This document shows, piece after piece, positions 8,929 to 16,942 of a stretch of 64,000 bases of DNA. Every line of letters begins with the position of its first letter. Within the stretch, counting starts at the first letter, position 1. The notes under the pieces were generated by a model. That model ran no database searches, was not told the origin of the DNA, and worked only from the letters and a program-made list of their open reading frames with translations. A program made the position numbers and the translations under genes. The stretch spans positions 248,001 through 312,000 of the forward strand of contig CAVTSD010000007.1 of assembly GCA_963737365.1 (NCBI GenBank), written 5' to 3'. This DNA comes from Roseiarcus sp963737365. Its GTDB lineage: Bacteria > Pseudomonadota > Alphaproteobacteria > Rhizobiales > Beijerinckiaceae.

Positions 8929-8929
8929 G

Positions 8930-10933
8930 ATGTTCGGCAAGCTGACCTGGGGCGCAATTCCCTTCGACCAGCCCATTCCGCTGTTCGCAGGCGCCTTCGT
9001 TGTCGCGCTGATGGTTGGCGTCGTCGCCTTCGTGGCGATCAAGGGCTGGATCCCGTATCTGTGGGAAGAATGGATCACCAGCGTCGACCACAAGCATATC
9101 GGCATCATGTATGTGACGCTGGCCGCGGTTATGCTGCTGCGCGGCTTCGTCGACGCGATCATGATGCGCTCGCAGCAGGCGCTCGCGTTCCAGTCGCAAG
9201 GGTATCTGCCGCCGGAGCACTATAACCAGATCTTCTCCGCCCACGGCACGATCATGATCTTCTTCGTCGCCATGCCGTTCGTGATCGGGCTCATGAATTT
9301 CGTCGTTCCGCTGCAACTCGGCGTGCGCGACGTCGCCTTTCCGACTCTCAACTCGGTCGGCTTCTGGCTCACAGCGACGGGCGCGCTTCTGATCAACATT
9401 TCGCTGGTGGTCGGCGAGTTCTCCCGCGTCGGCTGGCTGCCCTTTCCGCCCCTTTCGGAATTGACCTATTCGCCCGGGGTCGGCGTCGATTATTACTTAT
9501 GGGGCGTCCAGATTTCGGGCGTTGGGACGCTCATGACGGGGGTGAATTTCGTCACCACCATTTTGAAGGTTCATGCCCCGGGCATGACCTATATGCGCAT
9601 GCCGGTTTTCTGCTGGACCGCGCTCGCCTCCAACCTCCTTATCGTCGCCGCATTCCCGGTGCTCACCGCCACACTCGCGATGCTGACGCTCGACCGCTAC
9701 CTCGGCTTCCATTTCTTCACCAATGAGGCCGGCGGCAACATGATGATGTTCATGAACCTCATCTGGGTCTGGGGCCACCCGGAGGTTTACATCCTCATCC
9801 TGCCGGCGTTCGGCGTGTTCTCCGAAGTCGTGGCGACTTTTTCTCGGAAACCGCTGTTCGGCTACCGCTCGATGGTGCTCGCGACCCTGGCGATCTGCGT
9901 CGTCTCGTTCATGGTCTGGCTGCACCATTTCTTCACCATGGGCGCCGGCGCGAACGTCAACGCGATCTTCGGCATCGCATCGATGGTCATCGCGGTCCCG
10001 ACCGGCGTGAAGATCTACAACTGGCTGTTCACGATGTATGGCGGCCGGATCGTCTATGCGACGCCGATGCTGTGGTCGATCGGTTTCATGGTGACCTTTG
10101 TGGTCGGCGGCCTGACCGGCGTCCTCCTCGCCGTTCCGCCGGCCGATTTCATGGTGCACAACAGCCTCTTCCTGGTCGCGCATTTCCACAACGTGATCAT
10201 CGGCGGCGTGCTGTTCGGGATGTTCGCCGGATACACCTATTGGTTCCCCAAAGCGTTCGGCTTCCGCCTCTACGAGGGTCTTGGCAAGGCCGCCTTCTGG
10301 TGCTGGCTGATCGGCTTTTATCTAGCGTTCATGCCCCTTTATGTCGTGGGCCTCATGGGCATGACGCGGCGGTTGCAGCATTACGACGTGCCCGAATGGC
10401 ATCCCTGGCTTCTGGTTGCCGCATTGGGCGCGGCGGTCATTCTGGCCGGCATCTGCTGTCAGGTCGCCCAGCTTGTCTTCAGCATTCGCGATCGCGAGAA
10501 ACTGCGCGATCTGACCGGCGACCCCTGGATGGGCCGCACGCTCGAATGGTCGACGTCCTCGCCGCCCCCGGTGTTCAATTATGCTGTCCTGCCTCAGGTC
10601 GAGAGCATAGACGACTATTGGCGCACCCAGCGCCTCGCCGAGCAAGGGAAAGGGCCCAAGGTGGAGCCGGACTACCAGCCGATCGAGATGCCGCGAAACA
10701 GCCCGACGGGATTCATTTGCGCCTTCTTTGCGACATTCGCTGGCTTCGGCATGATCTGGCAGATCTGGTGGCTGGTGATCGTGAGCCTCGTTGGCGCCTT
10801 TGCGACCTTTGTCGTCTTCGCGTGGCGCGATCGCACCGAATTTGAGATTCCAGCCGCGGAGGTCGCGCGCATCGATCGCGCCAACAGGCGTTCGCGCGGC
10901 GAAGCGCTCGCGACCGTGGAGGCCGTGTCGTGA
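8930..10933 (+). CDS. cyoB: Cytochrome o ubiquinol oxidase subunit I
   Basis: A 667-residue haem-copper oxidase catalytic subunit with about 15 transmembrane helices. Landmarks are VDHKHIGIMY, SAHGTIMIFFVAMPF (low-spin haem His), WVWGHPEVYILILPAFG (Cu-B His and cross-linked Tyr), VWLHHFFTMG (Cu-B His pair) and VAHFHNVIIGGV (haem ligands). It reduces oxygen to water with ubiquinol electrons and pumps protons. The start at 8930 lies one base after the cyoA stop. Its GTGA junction overlaps the start of cyoC. Confidence 0.97.
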   Translation: MFGKLTWGAIPFDQPIPLFAGAFVVALMVGVVAFVAIKGWIPYLWEEWITSVDHKHIGIMYVTLAAVMLLRGFVDAIMMRSQQALAFQSQGYLPPEHYNQIFSAHGTIMIFFVAMPFVIGLMNFVVPLQLGVRDVAFPTLNSVGFWLTATGALLINISLVVGEFSRVGWLPFPPLSELTYSPGVGVDYYLWGVQISGVGTLMTGVNFVTTILKVHAPGMTYMRMPVFCWTALASNLLIVAAFPVLTATLAMLTLDRYLGFHFFTNEAGGNMMMFMNLIWVWGHPEVYILILPAFGVFSEVVATFSRKPLFGYRSMVLATLAICVVSFMVWLHHFFTMGAGANVNAIFGIASMVIAVPTGVKIYNWLFTMYGGRIVYATPMLWSIGFMVTFVVGGLTGVLLAVPPADFMVHNSLFLVAHFHNVIIGGVLFGMFAGYTYWFPKAFGFRLYEGLGKAAFWCWLIGFYLAFMPLYVVGLMGMTRRLQHYDVPEWHPWLLVAALGAAVILAGICCQVAQLVFSIRDREKLRDLTGDPWMGRTLEWSTSSPPPVFNYAVLPQVESIDDYWRTQRLAEQGKGPKVEPDYQPIEMPRNSPTGFICAFFATFAGFGMIWQIWWLVIVSLVGAFATFVVFAWRDRTEFEIPAAEVARIDRANRRSRGEALATVEAVS

Positions 10934-11598
10934 CAGCCTTCCAGGCAGGCGTGGATTACGGCGACGGCCGGCGCGAGGAGAGCCATGGCCATGGACATGG
11001 CCACGCAGCAGCAGGTTTCGATCACACGGATCCCGCGTCGAAGCGCATCATCGTCGGCTACGGCTTTTGGATCTTTCTGCTCAGCGACATCATCATGTTC
11101 TCGGCGTTTTTCGCCACCTACGCGGTGCTCTCCGGGGAGACGGCTGGGGGCCCGAGCGGCAAGGATCTGTTCGATCTGCATAATGTCGTGATCGAGACCG
11201 CGTGCCTTCTGCTTTCGAGCTTCACCTGCGGCCTCGCCGCCATTGGCGCGCGCGCGCATAACGGCCTCATGTACTACGGCGGCATGGCCGCGACCTGCGT
11301 GCTTGGGCTTGGCTTCCTCGCGATCGAGATTCACGAATTCGTTGGCATGATCGCTCAGGGCGCGGGACCGACGCGCAGCGCATTTCTCTCCGCGTTTTTC
11401 ACTCTTGTCGGCTGTCACGGCGTTCACGTTACGCTCGGCATTTTATGGCTCCTGACGATGATCGCGCAGGTGTTCGCCAAGGGCTACCGCGCTGACATTC
11501 TCCGTCGGGTGCTCTGCTTTGCGCTCTTCTGGCATACGCTCGACATCATCTGGGTCGCGATCTTCACGGTTGTCTATCTTTTCGGAGCAGGCGCATGA
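10930..11598 (+). CDS. cyoC: Cytochrome o ubiquinol oxidase subunit III
   Basis: A 222-residue subunit with five transmembrane helices and the family segments FWIFLLSDIIMFSAFFATYAVL and GCHGVHVTLGILWLL, ending with FWHTLDIIWVAIFTVVYL. The N-terminus has a His-Gly run (SHGHGHGHAAAG) that may bind metal or be disordered. It starts with GTG at 10930, overlapping the cyoB stop by the GTGA arrangement, so translation is probably coupled. Confidence 0.95.
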   Translation: MTAFQAGVDYGDGRREESHGHGHGHAAAGFDHTDPASKRIIVGYGFWIFLLSDIIMFSAFFATYAVLSGETAGGPSGKDLFDLHNVVIETACLLLSSFTCGLAAIGARAHNGLMYYGGMAATCVLGLGFLAIEIHEFVGMIAQGAGPTRSAFLSAFFTLVGCHGVHVTLGILWLLTMIAQVFAKGYRADILRRVLCFALFWHTLDIIWVAIFTVVYLFGAGA

Positions 11599-11999
11599 GC
11601 TCGATGGACGGCGACTACGAACCGCTGCATGGTTCCGACCATGCCCCCGGCGACGAGCCTGCGGGACGCCATGAGATCGCGGAAGGCATTGTCGGCTATC
11701 TCATAGGCCTGGGCCTTGCGGTCCTTTTGACCGCGGTTTCGTTCTTCATCGCCGGGACGTCCCTGGTTTGGCACCCGAGCATTCCGATTGCGCTCGTGGT
11801 GCTGGCGGTCGCTCAGATCGGCGTGCATCTCGTTTTCTTCCTGCACATCACGACCGGCCCGGACAACGTCAACAACGTCCTGGCGCTCGCGTTCGGAGTC
11901 TTGATCGTTTTTCTTCTGATCGTCGGCTCGCTCTGGATCATGTACAACCTGAACCAGAATATGGGACCGATGCAGATGCAAATGCAGACGCCGGGATGA
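11595..11999 (+). CDS. cyoD: Cytochrome o ubiquinol oxidase subunit IV
   Basis: A 134-residue subunit with three transmembrane helices (GYLIGLGLAVLLTAVSFFI, IPIALVVLAVAQIGVHLVFFLH, ALAFGVLIVFLLIVGSLWIMYNL). The motif QIGVHLVFFLHI is characteristic of CyoD. It ends in a Met/Gln-rich tail (NMGPMQMQMQTPG). It overlaps the end of cyoC by four bases. No cyoE (haem o synthase) follows, so that function must be encoded elsewhere. Confidence 0.93.
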   Translation: MSSMDGDYEPLHGSDHAPGDEPAGRHEIAEGIVGYLIGLGLAVLLTAVSFFIAGTSLVWHPSIPIALVVLAVAQIGVHLVFFLHITTGPDNVNNVLALAFGVLIVFLLIVGSLWIMYNLNQNMGPMQMQMQTPG

Positions 12000-12024
12000 T
12001 GCGGGGCCTGGGATCGACCCTCCG

Positions 12025-12183
12025 TTAGGAAAGCGCTCGGATTCGATGGAACGTCATTGCGAGGAGCGCAGCGACGAAGCAATCCAGAGAACGTGGGCGC
12101 CCCGCATTCCCTGAATTGCTTCGCTTGCGCTCGCAATGACGATCGCGGTTCGAACGGATTGCAATCTGCTTTAGGAAAGCGCT
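12025..12183. repeat. 13-base direct repeat flanking a dispersed repeat
   Basis: TTAGGAAAGCGCT is found at 12025-12037 and at 12171-12183. The second copy is the last codons plus stop of the minus-strand cyclase gene. The pair brackets the palindromic repeat at 12052-12141, as would a duplication made when the element entered. Confidence 0.55.
12052..12141. repeat. Dispersed palindromic intergenic repeat, family 1, copy 1
   Basis: A roughly 90-base element with complementary arms: it begins CGTCATTGCGAGGAGCGCAG and ends TTGCTTCGCTTGCGCTCGCA plus ATGACG. Related copies lie at 16824-16912 and 47091-47180. Similar short palindromic elements are common between genes in Hyphomicrobiales. It separates the convergent cyoD and cyclase genes and could form a long hairpin. 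Confidence 0.8.
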
Positions 12184-13301
12184 TCGAAGCGCGCTTCGAT
12201 TGGCTTCCCGTTGCGGGTCCAAACCCGCACCGGGCTCGCGCGGCCACGCAAGCTATAGTCGCCTTGGTCCTCGAGCCTGCCGATGCGCTCATCGGCGATT
12301 TCCGGGGACAAGGTTCGCACCGCCTGAACGAGAGCGTCGGCAACGACAAGCGGCGTTTTCAGTGATCGCGTCATCACCTGCAGCCGCGCGGCGGTGTTGA
12401 CTGTATCGCCGATTGCGGTGAACGACATACTGTGTTCGCTGCCGACATCGCCGAGCACGACCGGCCCATAATTGAGTCCAATGCCGATATCGAGCCGGGC
12501 CTCGCCCCTGGCTTCGCGTTCCTGATTCCAATGTTCGAGCGCATCCAGCATCGTCTCGGCGCAGTGCAACGCATTGGCGGCGTCGTTGCGACTGGCGGCT
12601 GGCGCGCCGAACACGGCGATCATGCCGTCGCCCATATACTGGTCGACCGTGCCGCCGCTGGCGAAGATCTGCGCCGTCATCCGGGCATGGAATTCGCGCA
12701 ACATGCCGAGCACGTCTTCGGGAGCCATCAGCTCCGCCATTTGCGTGAACGCGACAATGTCGGCGAACAGCACCGCGACGGTCTCCCGGCGGCCGGCCCC
12801 GAGCGGTTCGTCCTGAGACGCCAGCAACTCGACGATGTTCGGCGAAAAATAGCGCGAAAGATTATGCCGCGCTCGTTCAGCTGCGATGCGCTGCCGGTCC
12901 ATCTCCCTGAGCTTCGCGACATTGGCCAGCGCTTTACGGACCGTAATCTCGAGATCGCGCAGATCCACCGGCTTGGTGACGAAATCGAAGGCGCCGCGGT
13001 TCATTGCGGTTCTCAGATTGGTCATGTCTCCATAAGCCGAGACGATGATCGACTGCACCTCGAGTTGCCGCTCTCGAAGTTCGTTGAGCAGAGTGAGCCC
13101 GTCCATCACCGGCATGTTGATGTCGAGCAACATGAGCTCGATGTCCGGTTCGGCCGACAGCGCGATGAGCGCCTCCTCGCCATGGTGAGCGAAACGGAAA
13201 GCGAATTCGTCGTTACGAATCTGGTTGCGGAAGCGCTGTTTGATCAGGAGCTCGAAATCGGGCTCGTCATCCACCGCGAGGATCTTGGCTGAAGCGACCA
13301 A
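12171..13301 (-). CDS. Response regulator with adenylate/guanylate cyclase output domain
   Basis: A 376-residue protein. Residues 1-125 are a receiver domain with acidic pair Asp11-Asp12, phospho-acceptor Asp60 (LLDINMPVMDG) and Lys in FVTKPVD. A short linker helix leads to a class III nucleotide cyclase domain from about residue 165 (VAVLFADIVAFTQMAELM, GTVDQYMGDGMIAVFGAP), with both metal-binding Asp residues (FADI and GDGM) present, and SFTAIGDTVNTAARLQ. It would make cAMP or cGMP when phosphorylated. It lies downstream of a receiver and a histidine kinase on the same strand, the likely phosphate source. Confidence 0.92.
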   Translation of the reverse strand: MVASAKILAVDDEPDFELLIKQRFRNQIRNDEFAFRFAHHGEEALIALSAEPDIELMLLDINMPVMDGLTLLNELRERQLEVQSIIVSAYGDMTNLRTAMNRGAFDFVTKPVDLRDLEITVRKALANVAKLREMDRQRIAAERARHNLSRYFSPNIVELLASQDEPLGAGRRETVAVLFADIVAFTQMAELMAPEDVLGMLREFHARMTAQIFASGGTVDQYMGDGMIAVFGAPAASRNDAANALHCAETMLDALEHWNQEREARGEARLDIGIGLNYGPVVLGDVGSEHSMSFTAIGDTVNTAARLQVMTRSLKTPLVVADALVQAVRTLSPEIADERIGRLEDQGDYSLRGRASPVRVWTRNGKPIEARFEALS

Positions 13302-13311
13302 CGGACTCCCC

Positions 13312-13701
13312 TTAACTCAACGGTCCATGCAGTTCGCGCAGACGAAGTCTCAAAAAGTCGAAGTCGACAGGCTTGGTCACGAAATCAGCCGCGCCGTCCT
13401 CGGCGGCGCGCCGCCGTCGGTCATCGTCGCCGTAAGCGGTCAGCATCATCACCGGGAGCTCAGGTCTCCTCTTTTTGATTTCCCGCAGGAGCGAGAGGCC
13501 ATCCATTCCGGGCATATTGATATCGGACAAGATTACGATCCGCTGCAGCTCGACTTCGCCGTCAAGACACTCAAGCGCTTCTAAAGCCGATAGCGCAAAA
13601 AGCAGGGTATAGACGCCCTCTCGCGTCTCGCGTCTAAATTGCTGCCGGAACAGAATTGCGACGTCCGGCTCGTCATCGACAATCAAAATGCTAACCGGCA
13701 T
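13312..13701 (-). CDS. Single-domain response regulator
   Basis: A 129-residue stand-alone receiver with acidic pair Asp9-Asp10, phospho-acceptor Asp60 (SDINMPGMDG), Thr in MMLTAYGDD and Lys in FVTKPVDFD. It has no output domain, so it likely acts as a phosphate relay or sink between the upstream kinase and the downstream receiver-cyclase. It lies 9 bases after the kinase gene and 10 bases before the cyclase gene. Confidence 0.9.
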   Translation of the reverse strand: MPVSILIVDDEPDVAILFRQQFRRETREGVYTLLFALSALEALECLDGEVELQRIVILSDINMPGMDGLSLLREIKKRRPELPVMMLTAYGDDDRRRRAAEDGAADFVTKPVDFDFLRLRLRELHGPLS

Positions 13702-13710
13702 GGAGGCAAC

Positions 13711-15432
13711 TCATGCGGACCGGGGGAGGGCGCGTTTGGCGCCGAGGCCGCGCGGCAGACGGATTGTGAATTCGGTGAAGTCTCCGACCGCGCTCGCGAC
13801 CTCTATCGTCCCACCATGCTGTTTGGTGACGATTTCATAGCTGATCGATAGTCCAAGCCCGGTGCCCTCGCCACTGGGCTTGGTGGTGAAAAACGGCTGG
13901 AACAGCCTGTTCCTGACCTCAGGCGGAATGCCGGTTCCGTTGTCGCGCACCCGCAACTCGACGACGTCGCCAAGATCTTGTGTGGTCACGGTCAAGGTCG
14001 GTCTGAACTCCTTATCGCTTGTCTCTCGGCGCTTGTTGGCGGCGTAGAAGGCGTTACCGAAGAGATTGAGAAACACGCGCGTCATATCCTGCGGCACGAG
14101 CGCGACCGGCGCCATAGTCTCTTCGTAAGCGCGGACAATCGATATGTTGAAGTTTTGATCCTTAGCGCGGGCGCCGTGATAGGCAAGGTTGAGTGACTCT
14201 TCGACCAGGGCGTTGAGATCGACGCTTTCGGGATTGCTGCTGCCGCTGCGTGAATGAGCCAACATGCTTTTCACGATGTTATCGGCGCGCTTGCCGTGCT
14301 CAACGATGCGGTGGAGGTTGCCGGTCAGCATCTCGCTTGCCTCGTCGACCTCGCGGCGCCGCCGCTCGTCGAGCGATGCAAAGGCCGGCTGGACGGCCTC
14401 GTTCAGTTCGCCCAGGAGATCGACAGAAAGGCTCGCGAAGTTGTTGACGAAGTTGAGCGGGTTTTTGATTTCGTGCGCGATTCCGGCCGTCAGCTGTCCG
14501 AGCGAAGCCATTTTCTCAGCCTGAATGAGATTGGCTTGAGCCGCCTTCAGATCGTGCAGGGCGGCCTCGGCGGTGTCGCGCGCGGCCCGGGTCTCCATCT
14601 CTGCTTTGTGCCGTTCGCGTTCGAGCCGGTCTCGCTCGACCAGGCTGTTGCGCAACATGCCGAGCGTTTTCGTCATGGCGGCGATCTCGGGAACTCTCGA
14701 TGACGGGATGGCGACGTTCAGTTGGCCATGCGTGATTGACGCGATGCTGCGATCGAGCTCTTTCAAGGGAGCGGTAATCGAGTGAACGGTCAGCGCGGTG
14801 AAGCCCAATGCGAGCGCCAAGGCGGCGAGTCCGGCCCCGATCGCGAGTTGCACCGCGAATTCGGCGTGGCGCGTGGACGCATCGCGTCGCGCGAGGGCCT
14901 GCTGCTCGACTTGCCCCACGATTTTGTCGAGGCGGTCGTCGATCGACATGACTCGGCTTTTGGCCTGCGACAGGAGCGCGTTGCCGGCTGCGCTGTCGTC
15001 GCTCGAATAGGCGACGCCCGCCTGCCGCGCGAGATCGGTCATAGTGTAGACTTCGCCTTTGATCGCCTCAACGGCCGCGGGGTCGACGTCTGAGATGGCC
15101 TTCAGATCGGCATCCAGCCCCGACGCGGCGAGGTCGGCTGCTTGCCGGGACGCGGCGAGCTGGGTGACGGCCGAATCGACCGCCCAATATTTCAAGTCGC
15201 CGAAGTGCTTGCTGGCGGAATTGGCGTTTTTGACGATGGAAACAAGCTTGGCTTCCTCGTTGAGGCTTTGCGAATCGCGAACCAGCTCACGGATCAGGAG
15301 CGCGGACGAGCCGGCGAGGATCGCGAGCAGCAGAGCTGACAGAAAGATCAGCCTTGAGCGAATCGAGAAGTTCGGCATCAAGAGAGCTTCATAAAGCCAG
15401 TGCGCGGTTGGATGAAGAGGGAGATCAGTCAT
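13711..15432 (-). CDS. Membrane sensor histidine kinase with HAMP domain
   Basis: A 573-residue kinase with transmembrane helices at about residues 28-48 and 193-215 around a periplasmic helical sensor, then HAMP (SITAPLKELDRSIASI), a coiled coil (residues 262-305), the phospho-acceptor His320 in AGIAHEIKNPLNFVNNF, and the ATPase domain (NLFGNAFYAANK, RDNGTGIP, GEGTGLGLSISYEI). The start at 15432 is uncertain because no clear ribosome binding site is seen; residue 19 (MPNFSIRSRL) at 15378 is an alternative. It heads a kinase-receiver-receiver/cyclase operon. Its signal is unknown. Confidence 0.9.
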   Translation of the reverse strand: MTDLPLHPTAHWLYEALLMPNFSIRSRLIFLSALLLAILAGSSALLIRELVRDSQSLNEEAKLVSIVKNANSASKHFGDLKYWAVDSAVTQLAASRQAADLAASGLDADLKAISDVDPAAVEAIKGEVYTMTDLARQAGVAYSSDDSAAGNALLSQAKSRVMSIDDRLDKIVGQVEQQALARRDASTRHAEFAVQLAIGAGLAALALALGFTALTVHSITAPLKELDRSIASITHGQLNVAIPSSRVPEIAAMTKTLGMLRNSLVERDRLERERHKAEMETRAARDTAEAALHDLKAAQANLIQAEKMASLGQLTAGIAHEIKNPLNFVNNFASLSVDLLGELNEAVQPAFASLDERRRREVDEASEMLTGNLHRIVEHGKRADNIVKSMLAHSRSGSSNPESVDLNALVEESLNLAYHGARAKDQNFNISIVRAYEETMAPVALVPQDMTRVFLNLFGNAFYAANKRRETSDKEFRPTLTVTTQDLGDVVELRVRDNGTGIPPEVRNRLFQPFFTTKPSGEGTGLGLSISYEIVTKQHGGTIEVASAVGDFTEFTIRLPRGLGAKRALPRSA

Positions 15433-15639
15433 GGGTTCTGCCCGACGCCCTCGCCTTGAAGTCGAGGGACGGAGCCGACGCTATGGATCACCTGCTTTCC
15501 GGCGACTGTGATTGCCGTCACATTGCTGGCGGATCGGCAAAAGGATGTCTACAATGACGTCAGATTGTGCGATGACGTTGGCCGGTCAATTCCATATGTC
15601 TGTAGAGACAGATTTGATGCCGGCCAACTGGAGGAAAAG

Positions 15640-16095
15640 ATGAAAGCCTATACCCGTCAGCGCGCTCTCCTTCCGTGTATTATCCTTCTAGGCTTTATGA
15701 ATGCGGGGGCGGCCCTCGCCGACGCCATGTCCTTCAAAGTGCCGCTGACTGGCGCTCAATGTGTTCCGCCGGTGGACACGACAGGTTCGGGGACCGCCGA
15801 TCTGACTTACGACCCGGCGACACGAGTCGTCACCTGGAACATCTCTTACACCGGGCTGTCGAGCCCCTCGACGATGGCGCACTTCCACGGCCCTGCGGCT
15901 GAGGGCAAGAACGCGCCCCCTGTGATCTGGCTCAGCACCCAGGGGACCCCGCCCGCGAACCCGATAACCGGGACCGCCACGCTGACCCCGGACCAGGCGA
16001 AACAGTTTTCCGCCGGGGACTGGTATATCAATGTTCACAGCCAGTCGCATCCGGCAGGGGAAATCCGCGGTCAGGTCGTGCCGCCAAAGAGCTGA
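15640..16095 (+). CDS. Secreted CHRD-domain protein
   Basis: A 151-residue protein behind a strong GGAGG site, with a signal peptide (CIILLGFMNAGAALA). The remainder is a CHRD domain: PLTGAQCVPPVDTTGSGTADLTYDP, TMAHFHGPAAEGKNAPPVIWL and WYINVHSQSHPAGEIRGQV. The domain takes its name from chordin; bacterial members are exported and of unknown role. A conserved His-rich face (HFHG, HSQSHPAGEIRG) suggests metal binding. It converges on the cytochrome b561 gene. Confidence 0.88.
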   Translation: MKAYTRQRALLPCIILLGFMNAGAALADAMSFKVPLTGAQCVPPVDTTGSGTADLTYDPATRVVTWNISYTGLSSPSTMAHFHGPAAEGKNAPPVIWLSTQGTPPANPITGTATLTPDQAKQFSAGDWYINVHSQSHPAGEIRGQVVPPKS

Positions 16096-16101
16096 CGAGG
16101 C

Positions 16102-16765
16102 TCACAAGAAGTTCACGAGCACGGCTGTGGCGACGACGCAGCCGAGTAAAAGCAAGGCCGCCCGCAGTGGGCTGCCGGCTCGCGGCTCGGCGACGCTCGC
16201 GGGCAGGACCTTCGTTCCCGTGATCATCGGGCGGACCAAGTTCTGCCCCTTGATGAGCGCAAAGGCCGCGATTGCCAGGACGTGCAGCGCGATGGCCGCC
16301 AGGAATATGTCCCAGACGATCGCGTGAGCGGCTTCGATCGCGTTCGCCGCCCACGCGGGCATAAGCTCGGTCAGTGGCCCTTCGTCGGCGATGTCGTTTG
16401 CGACATAGAGTCCGGTGAATGTCTCGATTAGAAGCAGGGCGAGCAGGACGAGCACCATCCAGCCGCCAGCCGGGTTGTGCCCGACCTGGTGGTCGGGCTC
16501 TCGTCGAAGCGAATCTTTCAAATGCTCTAGGGCAGCTTCGCGGAGAGCTGAGAAAGCGAGAAAAACGCGCCGTCTCGCCGCCAAGGACGCCCCACGACAG
16601 TCTGAACAACACCAGGGCGAGCGCCGCTTCGCCGACCCATCCGTGCCAGACCATCCAGTTCAGCCGCCAGGTCGCGTAGGCGGCCGCGACAAGCGCCACG
16701 ATGAGCCAGTGCACGACCCGGATAAAAATGTCCCACACGAGAACGATGCGCGGCGCAGATTCCAT
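16102..16765 (-). CDS. Cytochrome b561-family membrane protein (frameshift)
   Basis: The gene reads IVLVWDIFIRVVHWLIVALVAAAY...WHGWVGEAALALVLFRLSWGV and, in the next frame, HNPAGGWMVLVLLALLLIETFTGLYV...IALHVLAIAAFALIKGQNLVRPM. These are the four helices of a prokaryotic b561 protein, with His residues at VVHW, WHGW, VGHN and LHVL as haem b ligands. The break is at about 16536-16540: removing one A from CGAAGC on the coding strand joins FSRFLSSPR to AALEHLKDS. It would shuttle electrons in the inner membrane. No partner cytochrome c is adjacent. Confidence 0.82.
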
Positions 16766-16823
16766 CGCCTGACACTATCTCAATATCGTCAGGAGCCGTC
16801 CATGCTGGGCCGCCTTAGGCCAG

Positions 16824-16912
16824 CGAGATCGCGACGAGCGAAGTGACGCGGCGATCCAGGACCCGCAGGGCGCACGACGTTCCCTGGATTGCTTCGCTTC
16901 GCTCGCAATGAC
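16824..16912. repeat. Dispersed palindromic intergenic repeat, family 1, copy 2
   Basis: The right arm CTGGATTGCTTCGCTTCGCT plus CGCAATGAC matches the right arm of copy 1; the left arm is more diverged (GCGACGAGCGAAGTGACGCG). It lies between the minus-strand b561 and glpK genes. Confidence 0.75.
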
Positions 16913-16942
16913 AACTCTGGCTAGACCCAATCGCAATTTGCG

